A stretch of 64,000 bases of DNA. Origin: Bactrocera neohumeralis. Lineage: Eukaryota > Arthropoda > Insecta > Diptera > Tephritidae. The notes below the pieces were generated by a model. It was not told where the DNA came from, made no database searches, and was given only the letters and a program-made list of their open reading frames with translations. The stretch lies in NCBI RefSeq assembly GCF_024586455.1, contig NC_065919.1, positions 28,930,839 through 28,994,838 of the forward strand, read 5' to 3'. This document shows positions 12,001 to 23,746 of the stretch, piece after piece; positions within the stretch are counted from its first letter, which is position 1; each line of letters starts with the position of its first letter. A program made the translations under genes and the position numbers.

Positions 12001-15000
12001 TTTCATCGTTTCAGAAACTTAATTTTTCTGTTGTTTAATTCCACAGAACCTCCGATGAAATGTTTAAACTAGCGACTGTTCGTCCGATTTGTGGAGTTCA
12101 TACCTCTTCTCTTTTATTAAATTTCAAGAGTTCATACAAAAAAATCTGTTAGAACGTTTCAGGTGGCATTATATTAAAAGCTGCTTTGTGACACAACTTT
12201 TCTCTTGTTCGGTTTTGTGGAACCGTATCTGTTCTCTTTTACTTTTTTCAAAGAATTTGTTTCATATCTGTCTAACGATGTCTAGCTGTTCTTTATTTCG
12301 TAGTGAGTCAGAACATGTACAACGATTTCGAAAAAATATATTGGAATTAATAATTATAATTTTGCTCAAAACTATATAATTATGTTTAATTAACTAAAGC
12401 GGAAGCGATTTTCGAAAAACAGATTGTTTACAAAAGCAAAACAGATTAGAATGCGCACTAATGCAGCTTCAGACTGTCAGTCATTCGACTATCTGACTGT
12501 TTGCCCCTATATTTCGTTTTTGTAGCCTTTAGCATTAGCAGTCGTGTATTCCGCTTTGTTTACGTTTGGCTCTGCCTTTAATGTGCTTTTCCTCGCTTTA
12601 CTAAACTCATATTTTGTTGTCTTTGTGCTGAAATGTGTAAAATTAAACGCATTTTTGTTCGCTTTTTCCCTTACCTCGAAATTTTTTTTGTAAAACTTTC
12701 TTCCTCATATTGTCTTGCAACTGTTTCTCAGACAGTTGTGCCAATGAGGAAGCAGTCAATTATTCTTTCTTCCCAAGCAGACCATCAATTATTTAATCAT
12801 TTGTTTACGCTTTTGTTTTGTTCTTTGTTGTTGCTGGATTCCATTGCTTTTATTAAAAATAACTTATATTTAAAAATTATGCAAATATTCAATTAATTGC
12901 ATAAAAATATCGCGTGCCTGCCGCAAAGTGTTCCCACATTTCATACATTTACTTCGCACAAAACACTCGAGCAAAATTAAATTTGCTTTTTGAGGACACA
13001 AAAAATCACAATAAATGCCGTTTTGTTACACACATTTATGGCTGATATCTGTCAATTATGAATAATTAAAGAAATAACTAAAATTAGTTACAAAATGAGC
13101 GAATGAGAATACTTCAATGGGGGTAGAAAGAAAGAATGAACAAAATTTAAATTTTTAATTTCGAAATAATTATTTTTTCGCATTTTTGAATTCAGATTTT
13201 CTGTTTCAAATTTTAATTTTTATTGTAATAAAATTTTAAAACGTTTTATTGTAGCTAAGGATACAATTTTCCTTTTTTAATTCACTTGATTTGACTTCCA
13301 AAAAATTTTTCAAACACTATTAACCGTTATTTCGAAAAAATCTTTTTATTCATATTTCAAGTGGCACAGCAAATTATAGCATTAAAATCAATCATGGCGT
13401 TCAAATCAAATCTTAAATTCGTAATTAAAAATTTTAGTGAAGTATTTTTTTTTTTTAATTTTGAATTTACCAAACTATTAACATTTTTGATTTTTGAAAT
13501 AAAATCAAAATGAAAATTCAAAATTTTTTGAAAAAAGAAATCAAAATAAATTTAATTTTTTTCAAAAATAAAAAAAAAATATTTGAATTTTCAAAACATA
13601 CTAAAATAAAAACATTTTTGAACTTCGAAAAAAAATTAAATTTATTTCGATTTTTTTTCCAAAAACTTTAAAATTTCAAAACATATTTACATTTTTTGTT
13701 TTTGAAATCAGATAAAAATTTATATTTTTTTTTTCGAAAAAAGTTTGAATTTTTGATATAAAAAATTATTGATTTTAAAAAATTATTCTCCAAAAATACT
13801 TTCTAATTATAATCCCAAAATTTTTTCAGTTTTTTCAGTATTTTCAAAAAATACTTTAAAACTCTTCTTCTTATACTTTACAATTCTTATTCAAAAATTT
13901 TCTGGTTTTCGAAAAAATTATAATTTGGAATAAGATGTTATAGTTTAAAACAATTGGGAATGTATTCAAAAAATACTTTTTAATTATTATTCTAAAAATT
14001 TTTGAATTTCAAAAAAATGTTCACTTAAGAAAAACAAAAGATTTACTTTCAAAACAAATTCTTTTATCAATGCTTCTTTTAAGCAATAAACAATATAATG
14101 AATTACATATATCAGTAATTAAGTGCTAAATAGTACTTGTACACAATTGTGTTGTGAATAAACTCTATTTCAAATTCCGACTATCGCACTTAACCTAACC
14201 AACAACGTGGCCATATGATTATCTAAAGCTAATTATAATAAATATTAAAAATCTCTGGCTACTAAATTTGCACACCCAACTGCACACCATATGCAAATAT
14301 CATAACTTTAATTAAATAAAGAAAACAATTGCAATGAGTTACAAAACAAATAAAAAATAAAATTCAAAATAAATGCGAAGGCAAAACAAACCGGCAATTT
14401 AAAAGGTGCCTAGCACAGTGTGGTATTTAACGCATACATATTTACATTTTTGCCTCAGCAGTTGCAACAAAAAATGTGAATTTATCAGAGTTATTTTATT
14501 GTTATTTTTGCGCGCTCAGCCGCGCAACTGAGCACCATACGCTGAGTATGCCAACGCACACACGCACATCGCTACACACACTTACGCAAGCCATTGAAGT
14601 GCAGCTGGAAATTCTAGCATGCGGTCACTTTAACAACAACACGTTGGCCGTTTTGAGCCAGACAGTTTGTCAGCCGATTAGGCAGTCAACCAGACACGAC
14701 AGCAGACCGGCTGCGAAGCCGCTAATAATAAAACTGTTAAGCGTCAGCTGGCGCAACTCGGCGAGAGCCAGAGTTCGCACAAACAGCCTCAGTTCGCACA
14801 AACACCCTTCATTCGGCTCAAGCGCGCTGATTGAGCAACAGTTTGTGTTAAAACGTGGAAACTAGCAGTCAGCTTTTGCGAAAAGCGCGGCAAAGCGTGT
14901 GGTCCCCGTTAATTTCTAAACAAATTTAAGTTTTAAATTAACGTTGTTTTGTAACCGATTGACCAAATTAAATAAAGAAAAAATAGTGAAAAATTAAAAA

Positions 15001-15443
15001 AGAACAACAAACGCTCCTTTGCAGTTCACACGCATTTCTCACTGTGTTAGTGGCACAAATTTTCCAGAAAAAAAATTACAAATACAGAAGCTAAAGATAA
15101 AAAAAATTCTGCTGCAGTAGCTGCAGCGGCATACCACTTGAATAGCGTGTGAAATTATTACAAAGCAGCAGCGATAGCGCTTATCAGCAATTAACACTTC
15201 GGCGGACCCCTTGTAGTGCACTTAATTAAGTTTAAAGTTCAAGCAGATTTTAAGCACAATAATTCGTAGCAAATCGTAAACTATCTGTGTCTTTGCACTT
15301 ATTGAAGTATATAGTGTGGTTAAACCGCCATAATTCACAATACTCTGCGGTGAACACGGTGGCGTATAAGTAACATTCATTGAATTGCCTGCGTTCTGTT
15401 TATTTCGGCGCTAAAAAGTTAAGCAACCAGAAGCGGCATAAAG
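6046..15443 (+). other. mtd: putative mtd intron between first exons 1a and 1b
   Basis: No exon was recognised. The sequence is AT-rich. Positions 8690-9840 are strongly A-biased on the + strand, and 13140-14050 is made of long A and T tracts with repeated TCAAAATTTTT-like words. A less AT-rich block at 14470-15440 precedes exon 1b and is probably its promoter and leader. Confidence 0.45.
14470..15443 (+). promoter_or_regulatory. mtd: probable promoter/leader block of first exon 1b
   Basis: Base composition changes sharply from A/T tracts to a mixed block with many CGCACA and GCGAGAG words. Initiator-like TCAGTT and GTCAGCT occur at about 14789 and 14869. No TATA box is obvious at the right distance, and no good downstream promoter element was found. 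A 129-codon open frame at 14476-14865 looks like a chance opening, being rich in His, Thr and Arg without a recognisable domain. The leader would run to the ATG at 15444. Confidence 0.35.
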
Positions 15444-15482
15444 ATGTGCGAATTGGCGCTTATTCCAGCGCTGCGGCGTGAG
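15444..15482 (+). CDS. mtd: mtd alternative first coding exon 1b (13 codons)
   Basis: A short exon: ATG at 15444 (context AAAGATGTG) encodes MCELALIPALRRE and ends at GAG/GTAATC in phase 0. It joins in frame to the TLDc exon at 28612 and would give a protein of about 208 residues that is essentially the TLDc domain alone. The exon is too short for homology, so support is the preceding leader-like block, the donor and the matching phase. This is the weakest of the three first exons because a 39-base open stretch with a moderate donor can occur by chance. Confidence 0.45.
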
Positions 15483-18400
15483 GTAATCACAAAATTTATA
15501 AATACACATTTGTACATACATATGTACATACATACGTAGGTAATTTTTTCTATCAAATATTTATCTGCGAATAACCTAATTTAAAAATATTAAAAAAATA
15601 AGAAAATTTAAATTAAAGAAAATCAAACTTTAATATATTCCTTGAGAAATCTCAGTAATATTTTATTGTAAAAATAAATAACATACATTTTTTTTTAATT
15701 TTTGTAAAATATTAATGTGAGAATATCGTAATTTAAAAATATTAAAAAAAAAATAATTAAAAAAAATAAATTAATATTTTTCTTAGAAAATGCAGTAACA
15801 GTTTAATAATACTAATATATTTACTGTTTTTTCAATGAAGCTAAAATGTTTAACACTAAATTTTAAATAATAATAAATTTAACTCAGAACAGTTTTTGGG
15901 ATATTTAAAATATACAAAATATTTTTATTTATAGAAAACTAAATTGTTCTTGAATTTCTTCTTAAATTTATCTGTAAATGGCTTTATCATATTCTTTTCA
16001 CAAGAGATTTGAATATATTTATATAATTTTCGAAAATTGTTTTTTCAAAAACATACGACAAACTAGTGTCCTTCATAATTTTTTTATTTAAAGAGTAAAA
16101 AAGCTTTAAATAAAATCTTCTTTATTTATTTTTTTTTCGTAAAATATTTATTTCAGAATTTTTTTTATAAAAATAAAAATTTTAATATTTTTTCAATATT
16201 TTTCTTTAAAAAAATACAGTTTAAAAGGATAATTTTGTATGTTTAAAATTTTGTTTGAAAGACAAACTATGAGTTGGTATACCAGAACAATATAACATAA
16301 GGCAGATATGAATACATACATATTTTTTTGATTCATTAGGCCTTTCTAAGAGGGAATCTGAATTCACTATTTTTTTTTTGTAACAATTTCGGGAAATTGA
16401 TTATTTAATATAACTTTATAAAATCATGCAAGAAAATTGAAAGCAATTGAAGCAACTGACTTTTCCTCATAATATAAATGTCGTCCTCCGGCCGTACTTT
16501 TACGTGATCAAAACATGTCTACACTTTTTTGATTTAGAATTTTTAATTGAAATGTGCACAAACGAAAGTCAAGGCCATTTCTCCTCAACCTTCATGCGAA
16601 CATACATCTACATGTAAATATGTAATCATATATATATACATATATTTATACGGAGATATATATTTTATGCATAAAAGTAATGCACGTTTGCGGGTATGAA
16701 CTTTGTTCCGCTGTGATATTAAATGCATAATTCATGAGTATACTCGTATATGAGTTTATATGTATGTATATGTTTATATGCATTAACGGTGCGTTATTAA
16801 AACAAGCAAATATAAATCACAATTGTGAGGTTGCTCTATATTTTCCACTTTATATCAGCAGTAAATGGACCAGAATAAAAAATAGCAATTTGTGTAGTAA
16901 ATATGTATGAGTGCAAGTGCATGTTTGAGCGCTTACGGATGTGTATACCCTGAGAGCAAATTCATAGCGAAATGTGGCTTTATTTTTTCTCCTAATTTTT
17001 TCATATTTGTTTATATTTTTTAATAATTTACTTATATTAATTCTTTATTTATGCTTTTTGTATATTTTTGAATATATTATTTTTCTTAATTTTTGTTGTT
17101 GTTTTATTATATATATATTTTTCTTATATATTTTTTGTTTTTATACATTTTTGTTAATTTTAAATTTTCTTATTATTTTTAATTGTTTACGTATTTGTAT
17201 ATTTTTTTATCTTATAATACATTTTTCTCATTTTACATTTTTTTCATTATTTTTTTAAATAGTATATTTTTTCATATAAATTTTTTATATATTTTTTCCT
17301 TTTTTAATTTTTTCTTAATTTGTTTAATTATTTTTAATTACGTATGTATATATGTATTTATGTATATTTTTCATAAATATTTTTTATTTTTATGCTTTTT
17401 TTAACGATGTGTTATCTCTTCTCTCTATAATAACAGTTTTTGTTGCTTTTGCTTCAAAATTTGTTCCAATTAATTAAAATTTCCCTATTGGACTACTCTA
17501 TATACGAGCAGTGACACATGTCATGTACTTTGTATATATACGAAATATTTTCACGGTCAATTTACGCTGAATTTGCTGGAAGTTAATGCTTTCAACATTT
17601 CACGTTTGCGCATTTTGTATTGCGCTCATACACAGTTAGAAATTGGTGCACACACTTTCACTCATAATTGTAACGTGTGCATATGTATGTGCAACTGTCT
17701 TTTTCCTTGCACATAATTGTATAATTTTCTTTCTTTAATCCAATTTGTGCATTGCTGTGTGGTGCTGGTGTGGTACTACATGTCGTATGAGTAATGCGCT
17801 TAAATGAAAATAACAAAAAATTAAAATATTACTCATACGCCCAGCAGCTAATTTTCCTCTCTCTCATATTATTCTAAGAAATTATAATATATAATATTTT
17901 GCTTGCAACATGAAAACAATGATGCAACTACTTATCAGATAATCATCATCAGCTAGTTGTTTATAAATGCAAATGCCGCCGTAGTATTCTAATGAAAATT
18001 ATGCACTTGCTCTTCGCGAGAATTTTAATTCTAATACAACAGAATTTTTTCTGTTATAAAAATTCCCCAGCTAAACGCAAATACAACTGTGCATTACTCG
18101 CATGCTTTGCAATCACATTTTTTCTTTTACAATAATATAAATATTTTTTCTATTATCATATATTTATTTATTCTTTTTCATTATTTTTTTGCCACCTGCT
18201 TATTGCTAGTAAAGCTCTCTGATTTTCCCACACTCAATCAATTTTCTACTGTACAAAATACAAGTTTACAGCAGCAGATATGTTTAATGCCTGTAATTCA
18301 GCGATTATAACGACTATATCGCAATTGATTTGATGACGTTGCAAAAAAAAAAAACAAAAATGCAACAAGTATGTCGAATAAATCAATAACTCAAAGTCAC

Positions 18401-20039
18401 TTATTTGCGCGACTTTGTAGATATCAGCAAAGTACAATGCCGCCTAAACAATTCATAACAATAACAATAACAAAAAAATCACAACCGCCAGGTAATTGGC
18501 ACTTTGTCATTGCCACAGACAAGCGCGCGCACACTTTGACAGCTGCGAGTGAACATACTGTGATTTGTCCAATCAAACGTCGAAATACACACTCACATAT
18601 GTATGTGTGTATAGATAATCAATGAAAATTGCTCATATGACAGCAGTGTATTATAAAGGGAATTCATTGATTTTTATCATTAGTGGGCGTACTTGAGTTA
18701 AATATGAATAACAGTTGGAGAGGATTGAGATGGTGTGTGATGAAAAAACCCGAATAAAGTTTGAATCACGATATTTCGGATTTTTGGACTATTTTTTGCG
18801 TATATAGTTATGCATACATACATATGTTACATAGAAACGTATACATGCGCACCTGTTCTCCTTGTGTTTTGGTAACATGATGCATGCGATTTTGTGATGT
18901 CAATGCAAATGAGGAATTAGCACATTTCCAAGTTAATAAATTTAGTAAATTTCAATGCGGATTCTGCGAAAAAATTGTAGTTTGATTAATCGTAGCGGTA
19001 TACATGATAATAGATGAAAGTTAATGGGTATTTTACTTTGAAAAGAAATCATAATAGTGTGAATTAGTAAGATAATTAAATAATGAAGCGGAACAAGTTT
19101 ACAGTACTGATTCAAAAACAGCAAACTTTTAACTTTTGAGAAAAGAACTCTTAAAAAAGTAAACGATAGTTTTTTTAATTAAATCAAAAAACATAAAAAT
19201 TTTAATTTCAGAAACCTTTTTTAAAGGATTATATTTAGTAAAGCAAATACTGAAAAAAATAAAAATGAATTAAAATACAAAATGGCGAAAAATATGGTGT
19301 TGTTAATTGCAAATAACTCCAGAAAAAGTAAAGAGTTTGTTGTTGTTTTCTTGCTGTAAACAAAATTAAAGAAATGAATATTTGAAAAAAAAAATATTTT
19401 TATTATATTTTTTAAAAAATGGAAAAAAGTTATAGAAAATATATTTTAAATAAAAATATTAAAAATTTCTGCTTTCCTAATTATCAGAAATAATTATCAC
19501 TTTTAATTACTACGGTTAACTCAATTCTTAGTACAGTATTATGATTTTGAAATTATATAATCGTTAATACCTTCCTATAAAATCACACGAAGTTTCAAAA
19601 AAGTCTGCTGTTTATTAATTTTAAAAATTAAATTTTCTAATTTATTTATTTTTTCTTATTTTTTTAATTCTTACCTATCTCAATGTTAAGTATAAATACA
19701 TATTTACATATATATCGTATATTTAACACTCAAACACAATGTGTCAGATCACACCCCTTCACAAACAAAAAAATTTCACACCCAATTATAAAGAGCGTCA
19801 CACATGTCGTGTAGTCCATTTGAACATTGCAAGGCAGTGAAAAGCATAATGAAAAATTCGTAATTAACGCAGAAACTGTTAATTAGTTTGTCGTAGATGT
19901 CACACCCTTCGCAGTGCCTCAACTTTAAATAGTTTAAATAAAAATATTTGTTATACATTTTCTTAAGCGATGTGTTGAGATTTTAATATAATAAAAATGT
20001 ACTGAAAATTCGTACTCTTGGTAATGATAGATTTACCGT

Positions 20040-20582
20040 GCGATTCTGTACTGTGATACAGGCTCAAGTCTCTAAATTTGAGATTTTAAGTTAGAGACAA
20101 TTTTTGGGACTTGAGACGATTTTGCTATTCTGTAAGTGACAGTCACAAAATCTATAACATTTCATTATTCAGAGATGTTTTTACACTTGAATGAAAATAA
20201 ATATGTTGATAACAAATATTAAATTTTCTATAACATAGTCAAAAAACACAATTATCAATAAAAATAAAAATACTTTGTTTCATAATATTTACGAAATTTA
20301 TGTAAAATTGATTTATTTTTAACGTTTTCGTGTTTGAATTGCTTACAAAATATAAAAAGACGGCAATCCATTAATATTTATGATGATCTCTATTCAGTTT
20401 ATTCATAATGGCAGACATGAGTTCTTTTTAGTTTTGTGACCAGCTAACTATCAGGTCTCAAATTTGAGGCAATATTTTGAGAGTAACGCTAGAAACTGTT
20501 TAGTGAATAGTAACTAGTCACAAATTGAGACTTTACCTCAAAAGGCCTCAAATAGAGACTAGAGACTGGTTACAGAATCCCG
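20040..20582. mobile_element. probable MITE with imperfect terminal inverted repeats
   Basis: The left end reads GCGATTCTGTACTGTG and the right end, on the other strand, reads GCGGGATTCTGTAACCAG. Both are followed inward by CAAGTCTC or CAGTCTCT words and TTTGAG. About 540 bp long with no protein frame. The GATTCTGTAACCAG end resembles short nonautonomous DNA transposons in insects. No clear target duplication is visible, so the class is undecided. Confidence 0.5.
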
Positions 20583-22796
20583 CTATTACTTTGTTAAAGA
20601 CGGTCGCTTTCTTTTGATAACTAATATGGTATGTAATCCAACAAAGTCTGGTCGCAAACCATAGTCACTAAAGACAAGCGTTGTGCACAGCTGACTGAGA
20701 GTTGATTTACTACTGATTGCTTAACTCAATTGTTATTTAAAATTTACTTAAACTAAAATTACAACTTAAAGTGCACTGTTAGATAAATTTTATTTTATTA
20801 TTATTAAATACAATAAATATATATACATATGTATGCACGTATGTGTGTTTTTGTGTGCAAACTTAAAGTTTTCTTATCATGACATTACTCAGAAACTAGT
20901 TCTCATCCATATTTCATTCTCTTAAAATGTCCAGGACTTTTTAAAATGCAATTGAGATGTTATTTATGTCAATTTTGCGCGCAAATAACAGTATATTGAA
21001 CCCTGCCTATTCAAGTAGTGTTTACCCAAGGGCTCGCTTTCAAGTGATAAACAAAGCGAACGCGAAGTACTCATTATATTTCTTTACAAAAAGCGTATAA
21101 AATACCAATATGTAATTAACGGCATCTATATTTGTATAAAGCCTCACCCTATTGCAGCAGTAATGCGGCCATCAATCTCAATTTGAATGGCTTCTGTGGC
21201 GCTGTCAACAGTTGCCATGGGTACACATAATAAGTCTTCAATGCGTATAATGCCTTGTTTACACCACCACAATTCAATTATGGCAAAATCGCAATAATAT
21301 GTGACCCTGATTGCCAGCGGCGTTCGCGAGAGTAGGTGCATTGACCGCCTCAATCGCTTTTAGCAAAATAGGAATAACAATAATTCAGGGCTTTTTGACA
21401 CTAACGGATTAACTATTGATTACAGTTTGTTTATTTATTTATTGCTTGTTGAAATATTATAATTTTTTGTTTGCAGAGAATATCGAAAACAATTTCGACG
21501 TTGAAATTTTTAATTTATTAGCTTTATTCAAGCACATGCGTTGGTTTATATGAGAATTGCGCAAACACATGCGAAACAGATAACGGTTATATGGTATATT
21601 AAATCGCTTGTGCACTGCTATTTTATTGCGCTGATCTCATCGTTGCTACTTTGAATACTTTTTTTACCAAGCGTAATTTGAATCTGAACTACGTCACATG
21701 CTGCACGTTGTTCGAGCCATCAGTGCTGATCAGATTTAGTATGTTTTGCGCATTATATGAATCATGAGTCTACTTCACTTTTGGAATTGCCGACTTTTTT
21801 TTGCCATAAACAATACAATTTTTTAAGTCTGAGGCAAAAGTAAAATAGTAAGAAAGTCAATTTATTTTATAAAAACCACGCAATAATTTCATATTTATTT
21901 TATGAAGTTTGCGAAGTAGTGGCGAAAAACTAAGTCAATCTCACTATTAATCAATACTCATCAGTTCGGTCATTCGTCTGAGCGAATCCTAAAGATTTTA
22001 TAAACAACTATCGTCATTGAAAACCTAAAAGTATAATAATAAAAACAAACCTGCAACTGTCTTTCCATATTGGCGGCGCCAATCTTAACTGTTGCCATAA
22101 ATTATTTTAGTGATAATATTTTTACGCTAATCTGCTTTCTATTTACAAATATACAAAATTAGTTTTTACCAAACTGTATTTGTGCATACATATGTACATA
22201 TTTATTGACTCTCAAATATTATTGCGCAATACTTTTAGTAGCCGTAATTATTTCAATTTCCCAGCGAAAGCGATAAAAATTGATTTGACAATGATTATAA
22301 GTTGTCTGTTTGGAAATTGTTTGATAAGTGTCAAATAATTTACTTAAAAATATGTATATATGTATGTATGTACATAATTATGTAGTGTTCAGAGAAAACA
22401 TATTAACAAATAATTCCAAAATATCAAAAAAGCCAAAATTTTACACTTCATTTCCAGAACTTCAAAACTACATATTTTTGTGGTAATATTAGGCTGGTTC
22501 ATAATTTTCGCCAAAAAATGTTTTTAAAATTTTGTAGATTTGATTCCTTTAAGTTACGGTTTCAGGTACATTCAGCGCTATTAGCACTATAAGATATATA
22601 TGTATTTATTAAGATACAGATGTCAAAATCATCAAATTTTAAACACTCTCCTAACAATATCTCAATCTAGTAGGTAAAAACTGCAGGTAAATCGGCGGTT
22701 GAAGTAGAGTCTTCATTTTTCAAAATTTAATTCAATTTCTATAAACCATCAATTTTTTTATATTCTGCTTCTTTTCGCACGAAATAATTACAAATT

Positions 22797-22925
22797 ATTT
22801 TCTATAAATTTGTATGGATATTTGAATCAATCTAGTCTCTCAGTTTTTGAGATGTTGAACTGAAATTTTGCACACGTCCTTTTCACCCCAAAAAGCTGCT
22901 CATTTGTCGGAACCGACGGTATCGG
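22797..22925 (+). repeat. fragment of dispersed repeat, family copy 2
   Basis: The segment with TTTTTGAGATGTTGAACTGA, AATTTTGCACACGT and AAAAAGCTGCTCATTTGTCG aligns by eye with positions about 345-415 of this window. Copy 2 breaks off after TATCGGATAAC. It is a noncoding remnant. Confidence 0.55.
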
Positions 22926-23601
22926 ATAACTTAACTTTTAATTTCTTTTCAAATTGTTAGTAATGTGTAAGTGAAATAATGTCACATAATTATTTTATTG
23001 GCCACGCAGTATCCTTCAAAATTTGACTGATAAGCGCAATCAACTTAATTTCTCTTAACCCCAAAAACTACTTGAATATGACGAACTAAATTAACCGTCA
23101 CCCTGGTACCATCAGTTTGTCCTTGTCTTAAATGCTGATAACCACATTTCTTGCGCTTTATATATAAATACATACATACATATAAATATATAAACTTCAC
23201 TACTCCGTCACCTTCGCCACTCTACTCTGTTTACTTTGAATGCCAGTGATCGCGTGCGAATCTCAATTATTTTGAATTTTATAGCCAATTGAACGGCGCT
23301 TATCGCTAATAATGTCCAATATCGTGATTTGAGTGGAGTTAACCCACTACAAAGTGTCAACAGAGACATTGTGAAATATTGAAATATAGCAAACAAACAT
23401 AATTTCAATTATATATGTATGTACATATGTATATATGTAACTATATTTCGCCGATAATAAAAATGTCCAAACCGCCGAGTTCGCACCCTTAACTACTCCG
23501 TTGCACCTTTCATCCACTATCTCTGTACCTCCCCGCGGCATTTCCATTAGATAACGATTTTTGCACTTGGCGAAAACAAAATGGTAAAAATAACTGTGCT
23601 T

Positions 23602-23640
23602 TATTTAAATAGCCGCTACTTAGGCTAGTCAGTTCAATAA
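23602..23640 (+). promoter_or_regulatory. mtd: candidate TATA plus initiator promoter of first exon 1c
   Basis: TATTTAAA at 23602-23609 and a consensus fly initiator TCAGTTC (A at 23631) are spaced so that the TATA-like box starts at -29. The ATG of exon 1c follows only 38 bases after the predicted +1. Box, initiator, start codon and splice donor occur in the correct order within 150 bases, which supports a real short transcript. Confidence 0.5.
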
Positions 23641-23668
23641 ACAAATTGTCATTCGAAGTGTTAACAAC

Positions 23669-23746
23669 ATGGTGAAAGGTTCGTTTCTCACGCGTTATAC
23701 GGAAAGGCGCAGAAGCCTGCTCTCCTGGCGGCGTCGCAGCAGCGAT
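23669..23746 (+). CDS. mtd: mtd alternative first coding exon 1c (26 codons)
   Basis: ATG at 23669 (context AACAACATGG, a strong fly start) opens 26 codons ending GAT/GTGAGT in phase 0, in frame with the acceptor at 28611. The peptide begins MVKGSFLTRY and is very basic (TERRRSLLSWRRRSSD). That could act as a mitochondrial presequence, a nuclear signal or a lipid- or protein-binding tail; nothing in the sequence decides between them. Spliced to the TLDc exons the product would be about 221 residues. A TATA/initiator pair lies just upstream. OXR1-family genes are known to make short isoforms consisting of a unique N terminus plus TLDc, and this fits well. It is the best supported of the three first exons. 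Confidence 0.65.

Larger units (their letters stand above)
15483..23600 (+). other. mtd: putative mtd intron between first exons 1b and 1c
   Basis: AT-rich noncoding DNA. It includes a strongly T-biased + strand block at about 16970-17420, a probable MITE at 20040-20582 and a fragment of the dispersed repeat at 22840-22920. Two short ATG frames with GT words (18371 and 24722) were considered as further first exons but end in the wrong phase. Confidence 0.45.

Noticed and set aside
14476..14865. 129-codon open frame before exon 1b
   Set aside because: No recognisable domain, biased toward His/Thr/Arg/Ser. It overlaps the probable promoter/leader and shows no splice link in the right phase.
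18371..18493. Possible further mtd first exon with a GTAATT donor
   Set aside because: The frame reaches the donor in phase 1, which would put the TLDc exon out of frame. The sequence is low complexity.
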